Positions 1-7,306 of a stretch of DNA of 64,000 nucleotides are shown piece by piece. Each line of letters opens with the position of its first letter. Within the stretch, counting starts at the first letter, position 1. The DNA lies in NCBI GenBank assembly GCA_038230515.1, contig JBBRND010000003.1, forward strand, positions 1-64,000, in the 5' to 3' direction. Origin of the DNA: JAPLDB01 sp038230515. GTDB lineage: Bacteria > Bacteroidota > Bacteroidia > AKYH767-A > 2013-40CM-41-45. Below the pieces are notes generated by a model that saw only the letters and a list, made by a program, of their open reading frames with translations, made no database searches and was not told where the DNA came from. The translations under genes were made by a program, and so were the position numbers.

Positions 1-140
1 AAGATAAATGCAAATTTTTAAAAGAAGGGCTTTGATAGGTAAACGAACAGTTGTGCATCTAACAAACATTGTGGGTTATCGGAGAGTTGTGCTTCTAACC
101 CCTTCTTTTAAAAACTTCATTTATCCCCTATGCGTTGTGC
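1..140 (+). repeat. attC-like imperfect palindrome, left-edge copy
   Basis: The left arm (bases 1-29, ATAAATG then TTTTTAAAAGAAGGG) pairs with the right arm (about 100-127, CCCTTCTTTTAAAAA then CATTTAT). The left arm carries one extra base, like the extrahelical base of attC sites. The palindrome is followed by the core GTTGTGC at 134-140. The opening core lies outside the window. The loop holds repeated ACAGTTGTGCTTCTAA-type words. This is the simplest copy of the repeat that separates the genes up to 11.2 kb. The attC reading is inference. Confidence 0.6.
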
Positions 141-201
141 GTCATGCTTTGGGACACTACTAACTTGATAGATTATGATTATCTTGACTAAATAACAGGT
201 A

Positions 202-702
202 ATGACAGATAAAAGAATTTCAATATCTGACTATACAAATTCTGACCGTTCAGAATTACTCCGTCTATTGCTTGAACTTCACTCAACATATTTTCATGAG
301 AACGCTTCACAACAATTACAAGAGCTTAATCACGATTTGGATATTAGAAAATCCTTCGAGAAGTACCTTGATTTAATTGAACAAAATGAGAACGACACAT
401 GGCGCATTTATCTTGCTAAGACAGACGCAGATGTACTGGCTGGAATTATTATTGGAAGCATCGAGACAGACGACTACCTTGCGTTAAACAAAATTGGAAA
501 ATTTGAAGATTGGTATGTTGAACAGACATTCAGAGGGCAAGGTATCGGACTTAGCTTGTACTACAAACTTGAAAAATGGTTTAAAGAAAAAGGGTGTCAT
601 CAAGTTAAGTCAGACACTTGGGACGGAAATCAATTAAGCATTAAAGCACACGAACAAGCTGGTTTCTTTATTTCTGGTATTAAGTTTAGAAAGAAAATAT
701 AA
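202..702 (+). CDS. GNAT family N-acetyltransferase (cassette gene 1)
   Basis: This 166-residue protein has the length and layout of a stand-alone GNAT domain, which transfers an acetyl group from acetyl-CoA to an amine; the substrate cannot be told. The acetyl-CoA-binding loop of motif A is visible as R111-G-Q-G-I-G116, preceded by the strand FEDWYVEQTF. A motif-B-like C-terminus (NQLSIKAHEQAGF, from about residue 143) follows. The gene sits alone between two attC-like palindromes, about 60 bases after the cassette head at 135. No Shine-Dalgarno sequence is seen. GNAT enzymes are common cassette cargo in integrons generally. The family is clear; the role is unknown. Confidence 0.85.
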   Translation: MTDKRISISDYTNSDRSELLRLLLELHSTYFHENASQQLQELNHDLDIRKSFEKYLDLIEQNENDTWRIYLAKTDADVLAGIIIGSIETDDYLALNKIGKFEDWYVEQTFRGQGIGLSLYYKLEKWFKEKGCHQVKSDTWDGNQLSIKAHEQAGFFISGIKFRKKI

Positions 703-764
703 CAATACATTGACAGCATATGTGGACTTTAAATGACACTGCTTCGTGGCCAGCGCAGCACGAA

Positions 765-1028
765 CGCACAACATTAAGATAAATGCAAATTTTTAAAAGA
801 AGGGCTTTGATAGGTAAACGAATAATTGTGCTTCTAACAAACATTGTGGGTTATCGAACAGTTGTGCTTCTAAACCCTTCTTTTAAAAACTTCATTTATC
901 CCTTATGCGTCAGACTGGGCAAAAACTAAAATGAAGCTCCGGAGAATTGAATATACGATTGATTGCACGGGCAGGTACCCGAATACTTTAGCCGGGACAT
1001 TTAGTTTTTGCCCGGACTGGCGTTATCA
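765..1028 (+). repeat. attC-like site with nested MITE-like insert
   Basis: The site opens with CGCACAAC (765-772), the exact reverse complement of the cassette head GTTGTGCG at 134-141, and closes with the core GTTATCA at 1022-1028. Between them lie the palindrome arms ATAAATG/CATTTAT and TTTTTAAAAG/CTTTTAAAA. A 110-bp inverted-repeat element at 911-1020 is embedded next to the closing core. Without the insert the site would be about 150 bp, within the range of known attC sites. Confidence 0.65.
911..1020. mobile_element. MITE-like inverted-repeat element, copy 1
   Basis: Perfect 14-bp arms GGGCAAAAACTAAA (917-930) and TTTAGTTTTTGCCC (1000-1013) enclose about 70 bases conserved in all three copies. 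It is bounded by near-identical direct repeats (AGACTGG at 912-918, GGACTGG at 1014-1020). No coding capacity. The related site at 9,480-9,510 has a single TAGACTGG at this place and no element, so it looks like an empty or precisely deleted site. Confidence 0.6.
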
Positions 1029-1079
1029 GCCATTTAAACGCTCCGATTGAACGGCAGTGCTAACTCAAAAATTACAGTG

Positions 1080-2009
1080 ATGAAAAAACTTCTATTACTT
1101 GTTGCGGCATTGACCACACTGACAGCGAAGTCACAGACCTCGGTTTACCATCCATTTCCAGATTCCAACGCTATATGGAATGTAACGTATTGGGAATCCA
1201 TGCCTTTTTTTTGCAACCCGCCTTGTACAATGTTTAATTATTTTTCTTACACGATGAATGGCGACACATCTATAAATGGGGAGACATACCATAGAATTTA
1301 TATGCCATACAGGCAAGAAGTATTAACAGGAGGAGGTTGTTGTGTCAATTATTTTCGAAACCCTGGTTACTGCGGAGCAATTCGACAGGAAATCATCAAT
1401 AAAAAAGTTTGGTATGTTAACCCTGATTCAACTACCGAGCAATTACTTTATAATTTTAATGCTGGTATTGGAGACACTGTTTCATTCAGAACTAACTCCA
1501 ATTTATGGTGCAATAATTTTCAGGATACCATTCTAAGCATTGATTCAATATTAATCGGAACAAATTATAGAAAGCGTTGGCACTTACTGGGAAGTGAATC
1601 AATAATTGAAGGAATTGGAAGTACAAGAGGTTTATTGGAAACAGGATGTGAGTACGTTAATTTTGCGATGGGACTTAATTGTTTTTCGCAAGACGGTGTT
1701 ACTCTTTTTCCAAATTCAACAACCACTTGCAATGTCATTTTATCCATGAATGATTTATCAGAGAATAGTATTTCATTTTCTCTTTTTCCAAATCCATTTC
1801 ATGCTATGTCACGAGTCAACCTAAATTCAGAATTTCAAACTACTGAGATAAGAATTTATAACGCTCTCGGTTTATTAATCAGAGATGAGAAAATACATAG
1901 GCAAATATTTTATAACCTAAATCGCTATGAACTGCCAAATGGAATTTATTTTATTCAGCTCATAAATGACAAAGGACAAGTAGCGAACCAGAAATTTATT
2001 GTTGAATGA
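1080..2009 (+). CDS. Secreted protein with T9SS type A sorting domain (cassette gene 2)
   Basis: About 309 residues from the ATG at 1080, chosen because MKKLLLLVAALTTLTAKSQ is a clean Sec signal peptide; an upstream TTG at 1047 would place 11 polar residues before it. The body is rich in Cys, Tyr and Asn and was not recognised as a known domain. The last 80 residues are a typical T9SS sorting domain: a SFSLFPNPF strand, then an IYNALGLLI strand, then LPNGIYFIQL, ending IVE. The product is therefore likely exported across the outer membrane and anchored or released. It is bounded by attC-like sites and its head (GTTATCAGCC, 1022) matches its tail (GGCTGATAAC, 2023), so it is a complete cassette. 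Confidence 0.8.
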   Translation: MKKLLLLVAALTTLTAKSQTSVYHPFPDSNAIWNVTYWESMPFFCNPPCTMFNYFSYTMNGDTSINGETYHRIYMPYRQEVLTGGGCCVNYFRNPGYCGAIRQEIINKKVWYVNPDSTTEQLLYNFNAGIGDTVSFRTNSNLWCNNFQDTILSIDSILIGTNYRKRWHLLGSESIIEGIGSTRGLLETGCEYVNFAMGLNCFSQDGVTLFPNSTTTCNVILSMNDLSENSISFSLFPNPFHAMSRVNLNSEFQTTEIRIYNALGLLIRDEKIHRQIFYNLNRYELPNGIYFIQLINDKGQVANQKFIVE

Positions 2010-2022
2010 CAAAAAGAAAAAC

Positions 2023-2288
2023 GGCTGATAACATAAAGATAAATGTAAATTTTTAAAAGAAGGGCTTTGATAGGTAAACGAACAGTTGTGCTTCTAACAA
2101 ACATTGTGGGTAATCGAACAGTTGTGCTTCTAATCCCTTCTTTTAAAAACTTCATTTATCCCTTATGCGTCAGACTGGGCAAAAACTAAAATAAAGCTCC
2201 GGAGAATTGAATATACGATTGATTGCACGGGCAGGTACCCGAATACTTTAGCTGAGAGATTTAGTTTTTGCACAGACTGGCGTTGTGC
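2023..2288 (+). repeat. attC-like site with nested MITE-like insert
   Basis: Opens with GGCTGATAAC (2023-2032), the exact reverse complement of the head of the cassette it ends (1022-1031). Inner arms match those of the copy at 765, and it closes with GTTGTGC (2282-2288). The MITE-like element occupies 2171-2280. The head-to-tail match over 10 bases, 1 kb apart, is the main evidence for a site-specific cassette boundary. Confidence 0.65.
2171..2280. mobile_element. MITE-like inverted-repeat element, copy 2
   Basis: Same interior as copy 1, with flanking direct repeats CAGACTGG at both ends (2171-2178 and 2273-2280). The arms (2177-2190 and 2260-2273) differ at one position: the left reads GGGC and the right reads GCAC. 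It looks like a hybrid of the copy 1 and copy 3 arm types. Confidence 0.6.
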
Positions 2289-2362
2289 GTCATGCTTTGG
2301 CGACAGTGCTAACTTGAAACTTACGGAATTCTAATTGACATAAACTGAACTGACAAATTAAA

Positions 2363-3082
2363 ATGGAGCAATTCAAAATCAAACCTGAAGGGTTTAAAGA
2401 AATAAGAAAGCAAATGCTTGTGAAGACAATTCCACTTGCAGTTATTGCAGTCGCAGTAGGACTTGGAGTTTCTTATTTCAATCCGAACAATCAAGGCGAC
2501 AAGGTGAATGTGATGCCGATAGTAATTCCAGTTGCTTTTGGTGCTGTTGCGTTTGGACTTTTTCGTGGGGTTAACAGGCAGAAACAATTATTTCAAAGTT
2601 ATTGCCTGACCATTTCTGAAACAGGAATTGTAAGAGAACAAAAAAACACTCCGACAATTTCTCTTTCTTTCAGTGACATCAATGAGATATTAAAAAACAG
2701 CAACGGAAGTTTCACAATAAAGGGACGAACTGCTCTTGATGTAATTGGAGTGCCAGCACAGATTGACAACTACCAGCACTTAGAAACAACACTTAACCAA
2801 ATCCGACCTCTGAATATTAAAACAATCGAACCGACTGCACAAAAACTTCGTGTTCCACTTATCTTTTTGACACTCGGACTATTCGCAATCGTGTATTTAG
2901 TTTCTAACAAAATTATCGTTGGTATCAGCGGAACGACATTGACAGGAATTTTGATTTACTCTTTCATTCAAATTCAGCGAAACAAAAACATTGACAGCAA
3001 GACAAAACGAAGTAGCTATTGGGTTATTTTAGTTCTGTTCTCTGTTATCGCAATAACAATATTCAAACTAACAGCACACTAA
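2363..3082 (+). CDS. Integral membrane protein of unknown function (cassette gene 3)
   Basis: 239 residues, not recognised. Hydrophobic segments lie at about residues 24-41 (IPLAVIAVAVGLGVSYF) and 52-69. A soluble stretch of about 90 residues follows, with alternating strands resembling a bacterial PH-like domain (ISETGIVREQ... ISLSFSDINEIL). Three more membrane segments lie near 163-182, 186-204 and 219-236. The protein should sit in the inner membrane with a cytoplasmic middle domain. It is alone in its cassette on the + strand. The cassette's tail (GGCAGATAAC, 3165-3174) does not match its own head (GTTGTGCG, 2282) but does match the head of the SMR cassette at 9502, suggesting rearrangement. 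ATG at 2363 gives a plausible start. Confidence 0.7.
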   Translation: MEQFKIKPEGFKEIRKQMLVKTIPLAVIAVAVGLGVSYFNPNNQGDKVNVMPIVIPVAFGAVAFGLFRGVNRQKQLFQSYCLTISETGIVREQKNTPTISLSFSDINEILKNSNGSFTIKGRTALDVIGVPAQIDNYQHLETTLNQIRPLNIKTIEPTAQKLRVPLIFLTLGLFAIVYLVSNKIIVGISGTTLTGILIYSFIQIQRNKNIDSKTKRSSYWVILVLFSVIAITIFKLTAH

Positions 3083-3163
3083 CAAGACACTTACAACAGA
3101 TGTGATTTACACTTCTAATAAACTTTTGTGTTCGGAAGACACGACTTCATGGCGAAAGTATAA

Positions 3164-3431
3164 CGGCAGATAACAGTAAGATAAATGTAAATTTTAAAAT
3201 GAAAGGTTTTGTTGGGTTAATGAACAGTTGTGCTACTAACAACCATGGTGGGTAATCGAACAGTAGTGCTTCTAAACCCTTCTTTTAAAAACTTCATTTA
3301 TCCCTGATGCGTCAGACTGTGCAAAAACTAAAATAAAGCTCCGGAGAATTGAATATACGATTGATTGCACGGGCAGGTACCCCCAATACTTTAGCTGAGA
3401 GATTTAGTTTTTGCACAGACTGGCGTTATGC
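3164..3431 (+). repeat. attC-like site with nested MITE-like insert
   Basis: Opens with CGGCAGATAAC (3164-3174), contains the AAGATAAATG and CATTTATCCC arms and the MITE-like element (3313-3423), and closes with GTTATGC (3425-3431). The left inner arm (TTTTAAAATGAAAGG) belongs to the sequence type seen at 9.4 kb, while the right arm (CCCTTCTTTTAAAAA) belongs to the 0.8-kb type. This copy therefore appears chimeric. Confidence 0.6.
3313..3423. mobile_element. MITE-like inverted-repeat element, copy 3
   Basis: 16-bp perfect arms CTGTGCAAAAACTAAA (3317-3332) and TTTAGTTTTTGCACAG (3403-3418), with flanking CAGACTG direct repeats. Compared with copy 1, both arms have changed together (GGGC/GCCC to GTGC/GCAC), a compensatory change that preserves pairing. 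Confidence 0.6.
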
Positions 3432-3491
3432 GCAATGCTCTCCGCTCCGAACAAACGATACTGCTAACTTTGAACTGATGAGTTTCAACCC

Positions 3492-4403
3492 ATGATAATT
3501 GACGTTAAAGCTGTAATTGAGAAACTAAAGTCGTTTGATTTACCCAACACTTCAGACGATGAAGTTATTGATGAGATAAGAAAGATTGGTAAAATTTCAC
3601 TCTTTGGAATTAATATTCCGAAAGGACACCTTATCAATCGTTCAAGGTGCGACAGGGAATTTACCAATTGGAGTTATGAAAAAGACATTTCTTATATCAA
3701 AGATGCAAGCTCAATAAAAGAATACAACAGAGCGAGTTTTAAGAATGAATCAATTTTTTATGGCTGCACTCCTATTGACCGTGACGAACATTTCTGTCAA
3801 GCACTTTCAATTATTGAGTCAAGTAAAATGTTAAGTATAGATTCTGCTGATACAAATGAGGAATATGCGATAATGGGTAAATGGCGAGTGATGCAAGATT
3901 TTACCATTGCTGCAATTGCACACCATCAAGATTTCTTAAAGGACAATACAGAACTTGCAAGTATGCACAAAAACTTCGCTGCGTTCGTAAAACAATTCCC
4001 TGAAAAAGAAAATGATTTTTTAGCCATTGTGGAGTTTATGTCAGGAGAATTTGCCAAGAAGGTTGAAGATTCGGAAAGATATAATTATAAAATATCAGCC
4101 GCCTTTTCCAAAGTGATAATGAGTTTAGGCGTTGATGGAATTCTATATCCATCTGCACGTGGCGAGGGAAGAGGATTTAATGTAGCTTTACTTCCAATAA
4201 CCGTTGATAAGTATTTAAAGTTAGAAAAAGTTGCAGCTTGGCGCATTAGAAAGAGAAACAAGAATGAATTTATAGAACCGTACTTATTCTGTGATAGTTT
4301 TCAATCGGACGGAAAATTTATTTGGAAAGAGCCAGGAGTGATTGCACCGTCTTGGTTTGCCGAAAGGAGTTTAGCAGAGAAGAAACCAACTGCAACAATT
4401 TGA
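3492..4403 (+). CDS. RES-domain-like protein (cassette gene 4)
   Basis: 303 residues. The C-terminal motif at about residues 213-236 (GVDGILYPSAR, then GRGFNVALL) resembles the end of RES domains, where a Tyr-Pro-Ser segment precedes a conserved Asn/Ala strand. N-terminal Arg50/Arg52 and the stretch YNRAS (78-82) could supply the conserved arginines. RES proteins are toxins of type II modules that degrade NAD+ or ADP-ribosylate a target; the usual size is 150-230 residues, so this one has about 100 extra residues, including a His-rich helix (IAAIAHHQDFL). No antitoxin gene accompanies it, which is atypical. The cassette is complete: head GTTATGCGCA (3425) and tail TGCGCATAAC (4434) are exact complements. 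Family call is moderate. Confidence 0.5.
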   Translation: MIIDVKAVIEKLKSFDLPNTSDDEVIDEIRKIGKISLFGINIPKGHLINRSRCDREFTNWSYEKDISYIKDASSIKEYNRASFKNESIFYGCTPIDRDEHFCQALSIIESSKMLSIDSADTNEEYAIMGKWRVMQDFTIAAIAHHQDFLKDNTELASMHKNFAAFVKQFPEKENDFLAIVEFMSGEFAKKVEDSERYNYKISAAFSKVIMSLGVDGILYPSARGEGRGFNVALLPITVDKYLKLEKVAAWRIRKRNKNEFIEPYLFCDSFQSDGKFIWKEPGVIAPSWFAERSLAEKKPTATI

Positions 4404-4433
4404 ACATATCAGTTTCATGGATACAGCAGCACA

Positions 4434-4587
4434 TGCGCATAACAGTAGGATTAAAAGAAATTTTTTAAAAGGGGGCTTTAAGTGGTAAACAAACAGTTGT
4501 ACTTCTATTTAACAGTTGTGCGTACACAAACAGTGGTGCATCTAATCCCCCTTTTAAAAAACTTCTTTAATCCCTTCTTCGTTATCC
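4434..4587 (+). repeat. attC-like site (no insert)
   Basis: Opens with TGCGCATAAC (4434-4443), complementary to the cassette head at 3425-3434. It has long paired arms GGATTAAAAG...TTTTTTAAAAGGGGG (4448-4475) and CCCCCTTTTAAAAAA...CTTTAATCC (4547-4573), and closes with GTTATCC (4581-4587). The outer left arm has one extra A relative to the right arm, as attC sites do. Total 154 bp. This is the cleanest attC-like site in the window. Confidence 0.7.
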
Positions 4588-4624
4588 GCAATTATTTCGC
4601 TCCGATTAACCGACACTGCTAAAC

Positions 4625-5818
4625 ATGAAACTAATCATTACAGCAAACGAATTAGAAACAGAATTTAAACGACTTACACGACAATACGAAAAGTATTATT
4701 GGGCAACAGCGTGGGCAGGAGTTTCTTCAACTTTGTTTAACGAATTGATAGCAAAAAAAGACAGAATTGAGAAAATAATTGTTGGCATTCATTTTTACCA
4801 AACGCATCCTGACTTTATAGAAACATTTCGTGAGAACAGTAAAGTAAAATTTATAAAACAACCCGAAGGAACTTTTCATCCGAAGCTTTATCTCTTTTAT
4901 GACAGTAACACGAAATGGGAATTACTTATTGGAAGCGCAAATTTTACCAATGAAGCATTTTCAAGAAACACAGAAGCAACAACCCTGATTAGTAGCAAAG
5001 ACAGCAATGCAGAAGATATTTTAGAAACTGCTTTTAGTTTAATTCAGAAAAGCTGGAGCGAAGCAAACAAATTTACAAAGACCGAACTTGATAATTATCG
5101 CATTGCTTGGAAGAATCACAGACCTAAAATAAACAGCTTGTCTGGACAATACGGAAGTCCAAAGAAAACAAGTAAACCTATGCACGAAGTTCCAGTTGCA
5201 AATATGACTTGGAAAGAATTTATTTCTAAAGTTAAGAACGACACGCATGGAATTAAAAACCGTTTAGCAGTTGTAACTAAATCTAAAGAATTATTTGAAA
5301 GTAAAAAACATTTCAACCAACTTGAAAATGATGAAAGAAAATTTATTGCGGGATTACGCAACCAACTTCCTGTTGAAAAAAATGTTGACTGGGGTTTATT
5401 TGGAAGTATGAAAGGTGCAGCAATCTTCGCTACTAAAATTATAGCAAAGGACACCAACATTTCAAAAGCATTAGACCAAATTCCTCTGCAAGGACAGATT
5501 ACAAAAACTCATTATGACAATTTCATCAAGCATTACAGAAAAACATTTTCGGGAAGTTACATAGCAACTGCAACACGACTTTTAGCAATGAAGCGACCAG
5601 ATACTTTTGTTTGCATTGACAGCAAGAACAGAGCAAAACTTTGTAAGCATTTTGGTATTCAGCAATCTGAAATGACTTACGAAAGATATTGGACAGACAT
5701 TATTGAAAGAATATTTGACTCTGAATGGTGGCTCAATCCCGAACCGAAAAACGAACAAGAAGAAAGAGTAAGTGAAACAAGAGCAGCGTTCTTGGACGCA
5801 TTGTATTATGAAGCATAA
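4625..5818 (+). CDS. Phospholipase-D-like nuclease-family protein (cassette gene 5)
   Basis: 397 residues. An HKD-type motif lies near the N-terminus: H85-P-K87, Asp93, then I-G-S-A-N-F-T at 102-108, followed by RNTEATTLIS. One HKD motif per chain implies that the active site forms from a dimer, as in Nuc/BfiI-type phosphodiesterases. A second region (about 300-395, KTFSGSYIATATRLLAMKRP, then DTFVCIDSKNRAKL) looks like a separate helical domain of the kind seen in restriction- or defence-linked PLD proteins; I could not name it. Substrate unknown; DNA cleavage is plausible. ATG at 4625 is 43 bases from the cassette head GTTATCC (4581). No matching tail was found downstream, so the 3' end of this cassette has been lost or fused to the next gene. 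Confidence 0.7.
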   Translation: MKLIITANELETEFKRLTRQYEKYYWATAWAGVSSTLFNELIAKKDRIEKIIVGIHFYQTHPDFIETFRENSKVKFIKQPEGTFHPKLYLFYDSNTKWELLIGSANFTNEAFSRNTEATTLISSKDSNAEDILETAFSLIQKSWSEANKFTKTELDNYRIAWKNHRPKINSLSGQYGSPKKTSKPMHEVPVANMTWKEFISKVKNDTHGIKNRLAVVTKSKELFESKKHFNQLENDERKFIAGLRNQLPVEKNVDWGLFGSMKGAAIFATKIIAKDTNISKALDQIPLQGQITKTHYDNFIKHYRKTFSGSYIATATRLLAMKRPDTFVCIDSKNRAKLCKHFGIQQSEMTYERYWTDIIERIFDSEWWLNPEPKNEQEERVSETRAAFLDALYYEA

Positions 5819-5922
5819 ACTATGAATGTAAATCGCCTTGAACAAAGTGTGTGCTGACTTCAAACAGTTGTGCTTCGTTGGAAGAGCAAGGCACGAGCTA
5901 ACAAAAAAACACAGACATTATA

Positions 5923-6798
5923 ATGGCAAAGCCACATTTTACTAAAATTGAAAATGTAATTATAGAAAATATTAAAGCGGCAACAATTGATATAAAAATT
6001 GCTGTTGCATGGTTTAATAATTCTAATATTTTCAATACTCTTTTAACTCAGCTTTCTAAAATTTCTATTACACTCTTACTCTCAAATGACAAGAATAATT
6101 ATAATAATGGATTAGATTTTTCAAGGTTTATTTCGGAAGGAGGAAAAATATTTCTTCATTCTGATGATAAACTTATGCATAATAAATATGTAATTATTGA
6201 TAACATAACTGTAATTACTGGTTCTTACAATTTCACTTTTGGTGCAGAGCATTTGAATAAGGAAAATGTTGTTGTATTTAATGATGACCCATTCATTGCT
6301 AAAGAGTTCATGAACGATTTCTTCTCTTTACTTAATGCTTCTAAAGATGTTGTAGATTTTAATTCAGAAATAAACAAAACAGAAAACTTGATAAAAAAAA
6401 TATTTGAAGAAAGTGCTCTTGAAAATGAATTTAAAATTGACTCTATAGCTGTTCTATATGATTTAGGATTTGCAGCATATACAATTATTGAAGAGTACAA
6501 TTTGGGGAATCTTGAAACCAAAGGGCGAGCAATTGTAATCTTGTTTGAAGATAAATATGATGTAATTGACAATCAACATTTTTTAAAAGCAGCATACTTA
6601 ACATTTGTTTCTACCGGAGAAACAAGTAAGGCAGAGAGTATTCTAAAAAAAATTAAGCATAGCAATATTCAAGATTTTAAAGACATGATTGTATTGTTGT
6701 TGCGATACAAGCTAAAAATCCCGCTCTCTCCGATCTTCCCCATTTATGAAACCCCGAAGGAGTTCCTCGCGCATGAGGGTAGAACTCCTTCGGGTTAG
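5923..6798 (+). CDS. Phospholipase-D-like domain protein
   Basis: 291 residues, second PLD-like gene in a row but not closely similar to the first. A canonical HKD motif is present: H86-N-K88, Asp93, then TGSYNFTF at 99-106. The start (FTKIENVIIENIKAATIDIKIAVAWF) matches the single-domain PLD-like family often found in defence or mobile contexts. The C-terminal 100 residues are helical. The last 15 or so residues are encoded inside a 13-bp-arm inverted repeat (6753-6794), so the natural C-terminus has probably been replaced by an inserted palindrome. The gene follows the 397-residue PLD gene after 104 bases without an attC-like site in between. Confidence 0.7.
   Translation: MAKPHFTKIENVIIENIKAATIDIKIAVAWFNNSNIFNTLLTQLSKISITLLLSNDKNNYNNGLDFSRFISEGGKIFLHSDDKLMHNKYVIIDNITVITGSYNFTFGAEHLNKENVVVFNDDPFIAKEFMNDFFSLLNASKDVVDFNSEINKTENLIKKIFEESALENEFKIDSIAVLYDLGFAAYTIIEEYNLGNLETKGRAIVILFEDKYDVIDNQHFLKAAYLTFVSTGETSKAESILKKIKHSNIQDFKDMIVLLLRYKLKIPLSPIFPIYETPKEFLAHEGRTPSG
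6753..6794. repeat. 13-bp-arm inverted repeat overlapping the 3' end of the PLD gene
   Basis: Arms CCCGAAGGAGTTC (6753-6765) and GAACTCCTTCGGG (6782-6794) are exact complements around a 16-base loop. The repeat is in frame with the upstream gene and supplies its last residues and nearly its stop codon. It could act as a terminator or be a small mobile palindrome; no T-run follows, so the latter seems likelier. Confidence 0.6.
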
Positions 6799-6816
6799 CA
6801 AATAGTTTTGGGCAAC

Positions 6817-6938
6817 AGTGCTAACTTGAAAATTTACTGCAAGAAATGAACAATGACAACCAGAAAAATCCAAATACCGATGAATTAATAAATTTGCCTT
6901 TATGATTAAAAACCTTCAGAACATGCACCCGTTTATTT
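6817..6938 (+). pseudogene. Truncated duplicate of the SMR transporter cassette head
   Basis: About 122 bases nearly identical to 9536-9656: the leader ending GTGCTAACTTGAAA, the 19-residue leader ORF starting at 6846, and the first codons of the SMR gene (MIKNLQNMHPF from 6902). Identity stops abruptly at 6938, where a different repeat (6942-7061) begins. Only 11-12 codons of the transporter remain, so it is a dead fragment. It shows that this cassette was duplicated or relocated within the array. Confidence 0.8.
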
Positions 6939-6941
6939 CTT

Positions 6942-7061
6942 GTGCTGTCAGTTCTTCGCGCGATGGCTTTTGCGGGTAGCGAGAACTGACATGAAACCTG
7001 GAGAAGAAGCCCACAGCCGGTACTAGCCCAACACCTGGCGGCACTTGAATCCTTTATTTGG
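6942..7061 (+). repeat. 120-bp direct repeat, copy A, with internal hairpin
   Basis: Closely matches 8393-8511, sharing CTTCGCGCGATGGCTTTTGC, GTGGAGAAGAAGC-type text and the end GCACTTGAATCCTTTATTTG. Copy A has a strong hairpin: GTCAGTTCTTCGC (6948-6960) against GCGAGAACTGAC (about 6978-6989), with one bulged base. The two copies flank the outer-membrane barrel gene. Confidence 0.7.
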
Positions 7062-7306
7062 TGTTCAACAATCTCGCCCCTCCATTGTTGGTTTTATTGA
7101 TGCTGACCGAGAATAAACACCAACAACGATGCGCGGGTGGTTTGAGGAGCATCAAAAGATGGAAAAAAACGAATGCAGGAAGGTGGCTTGCAGGTGGAAG
7201 CAAATAGAGTCCGTTCGGTGAAAATTAATGCGCAGAGCCAATTGGCACAAATTTTTAAGAGGAAGGTAACACTTTCGTTAATGACGAAAATAAAATCAAA
7301 TAAAAA
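7062..7306. other. Gene-free stretch with partial repeats
   Basis: No gene seen. Bases about 7061-7130 (GTGTTCAACAATCTCGCCCC, then CACCAACAAC) are partly repeated at 8223-8270 (GTGTTCATCTACCTCGCCCC, then CACCAACAAC). Both therefore belong to the same duplicated flanking material around the barrel gene. Confidence 0.5.
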
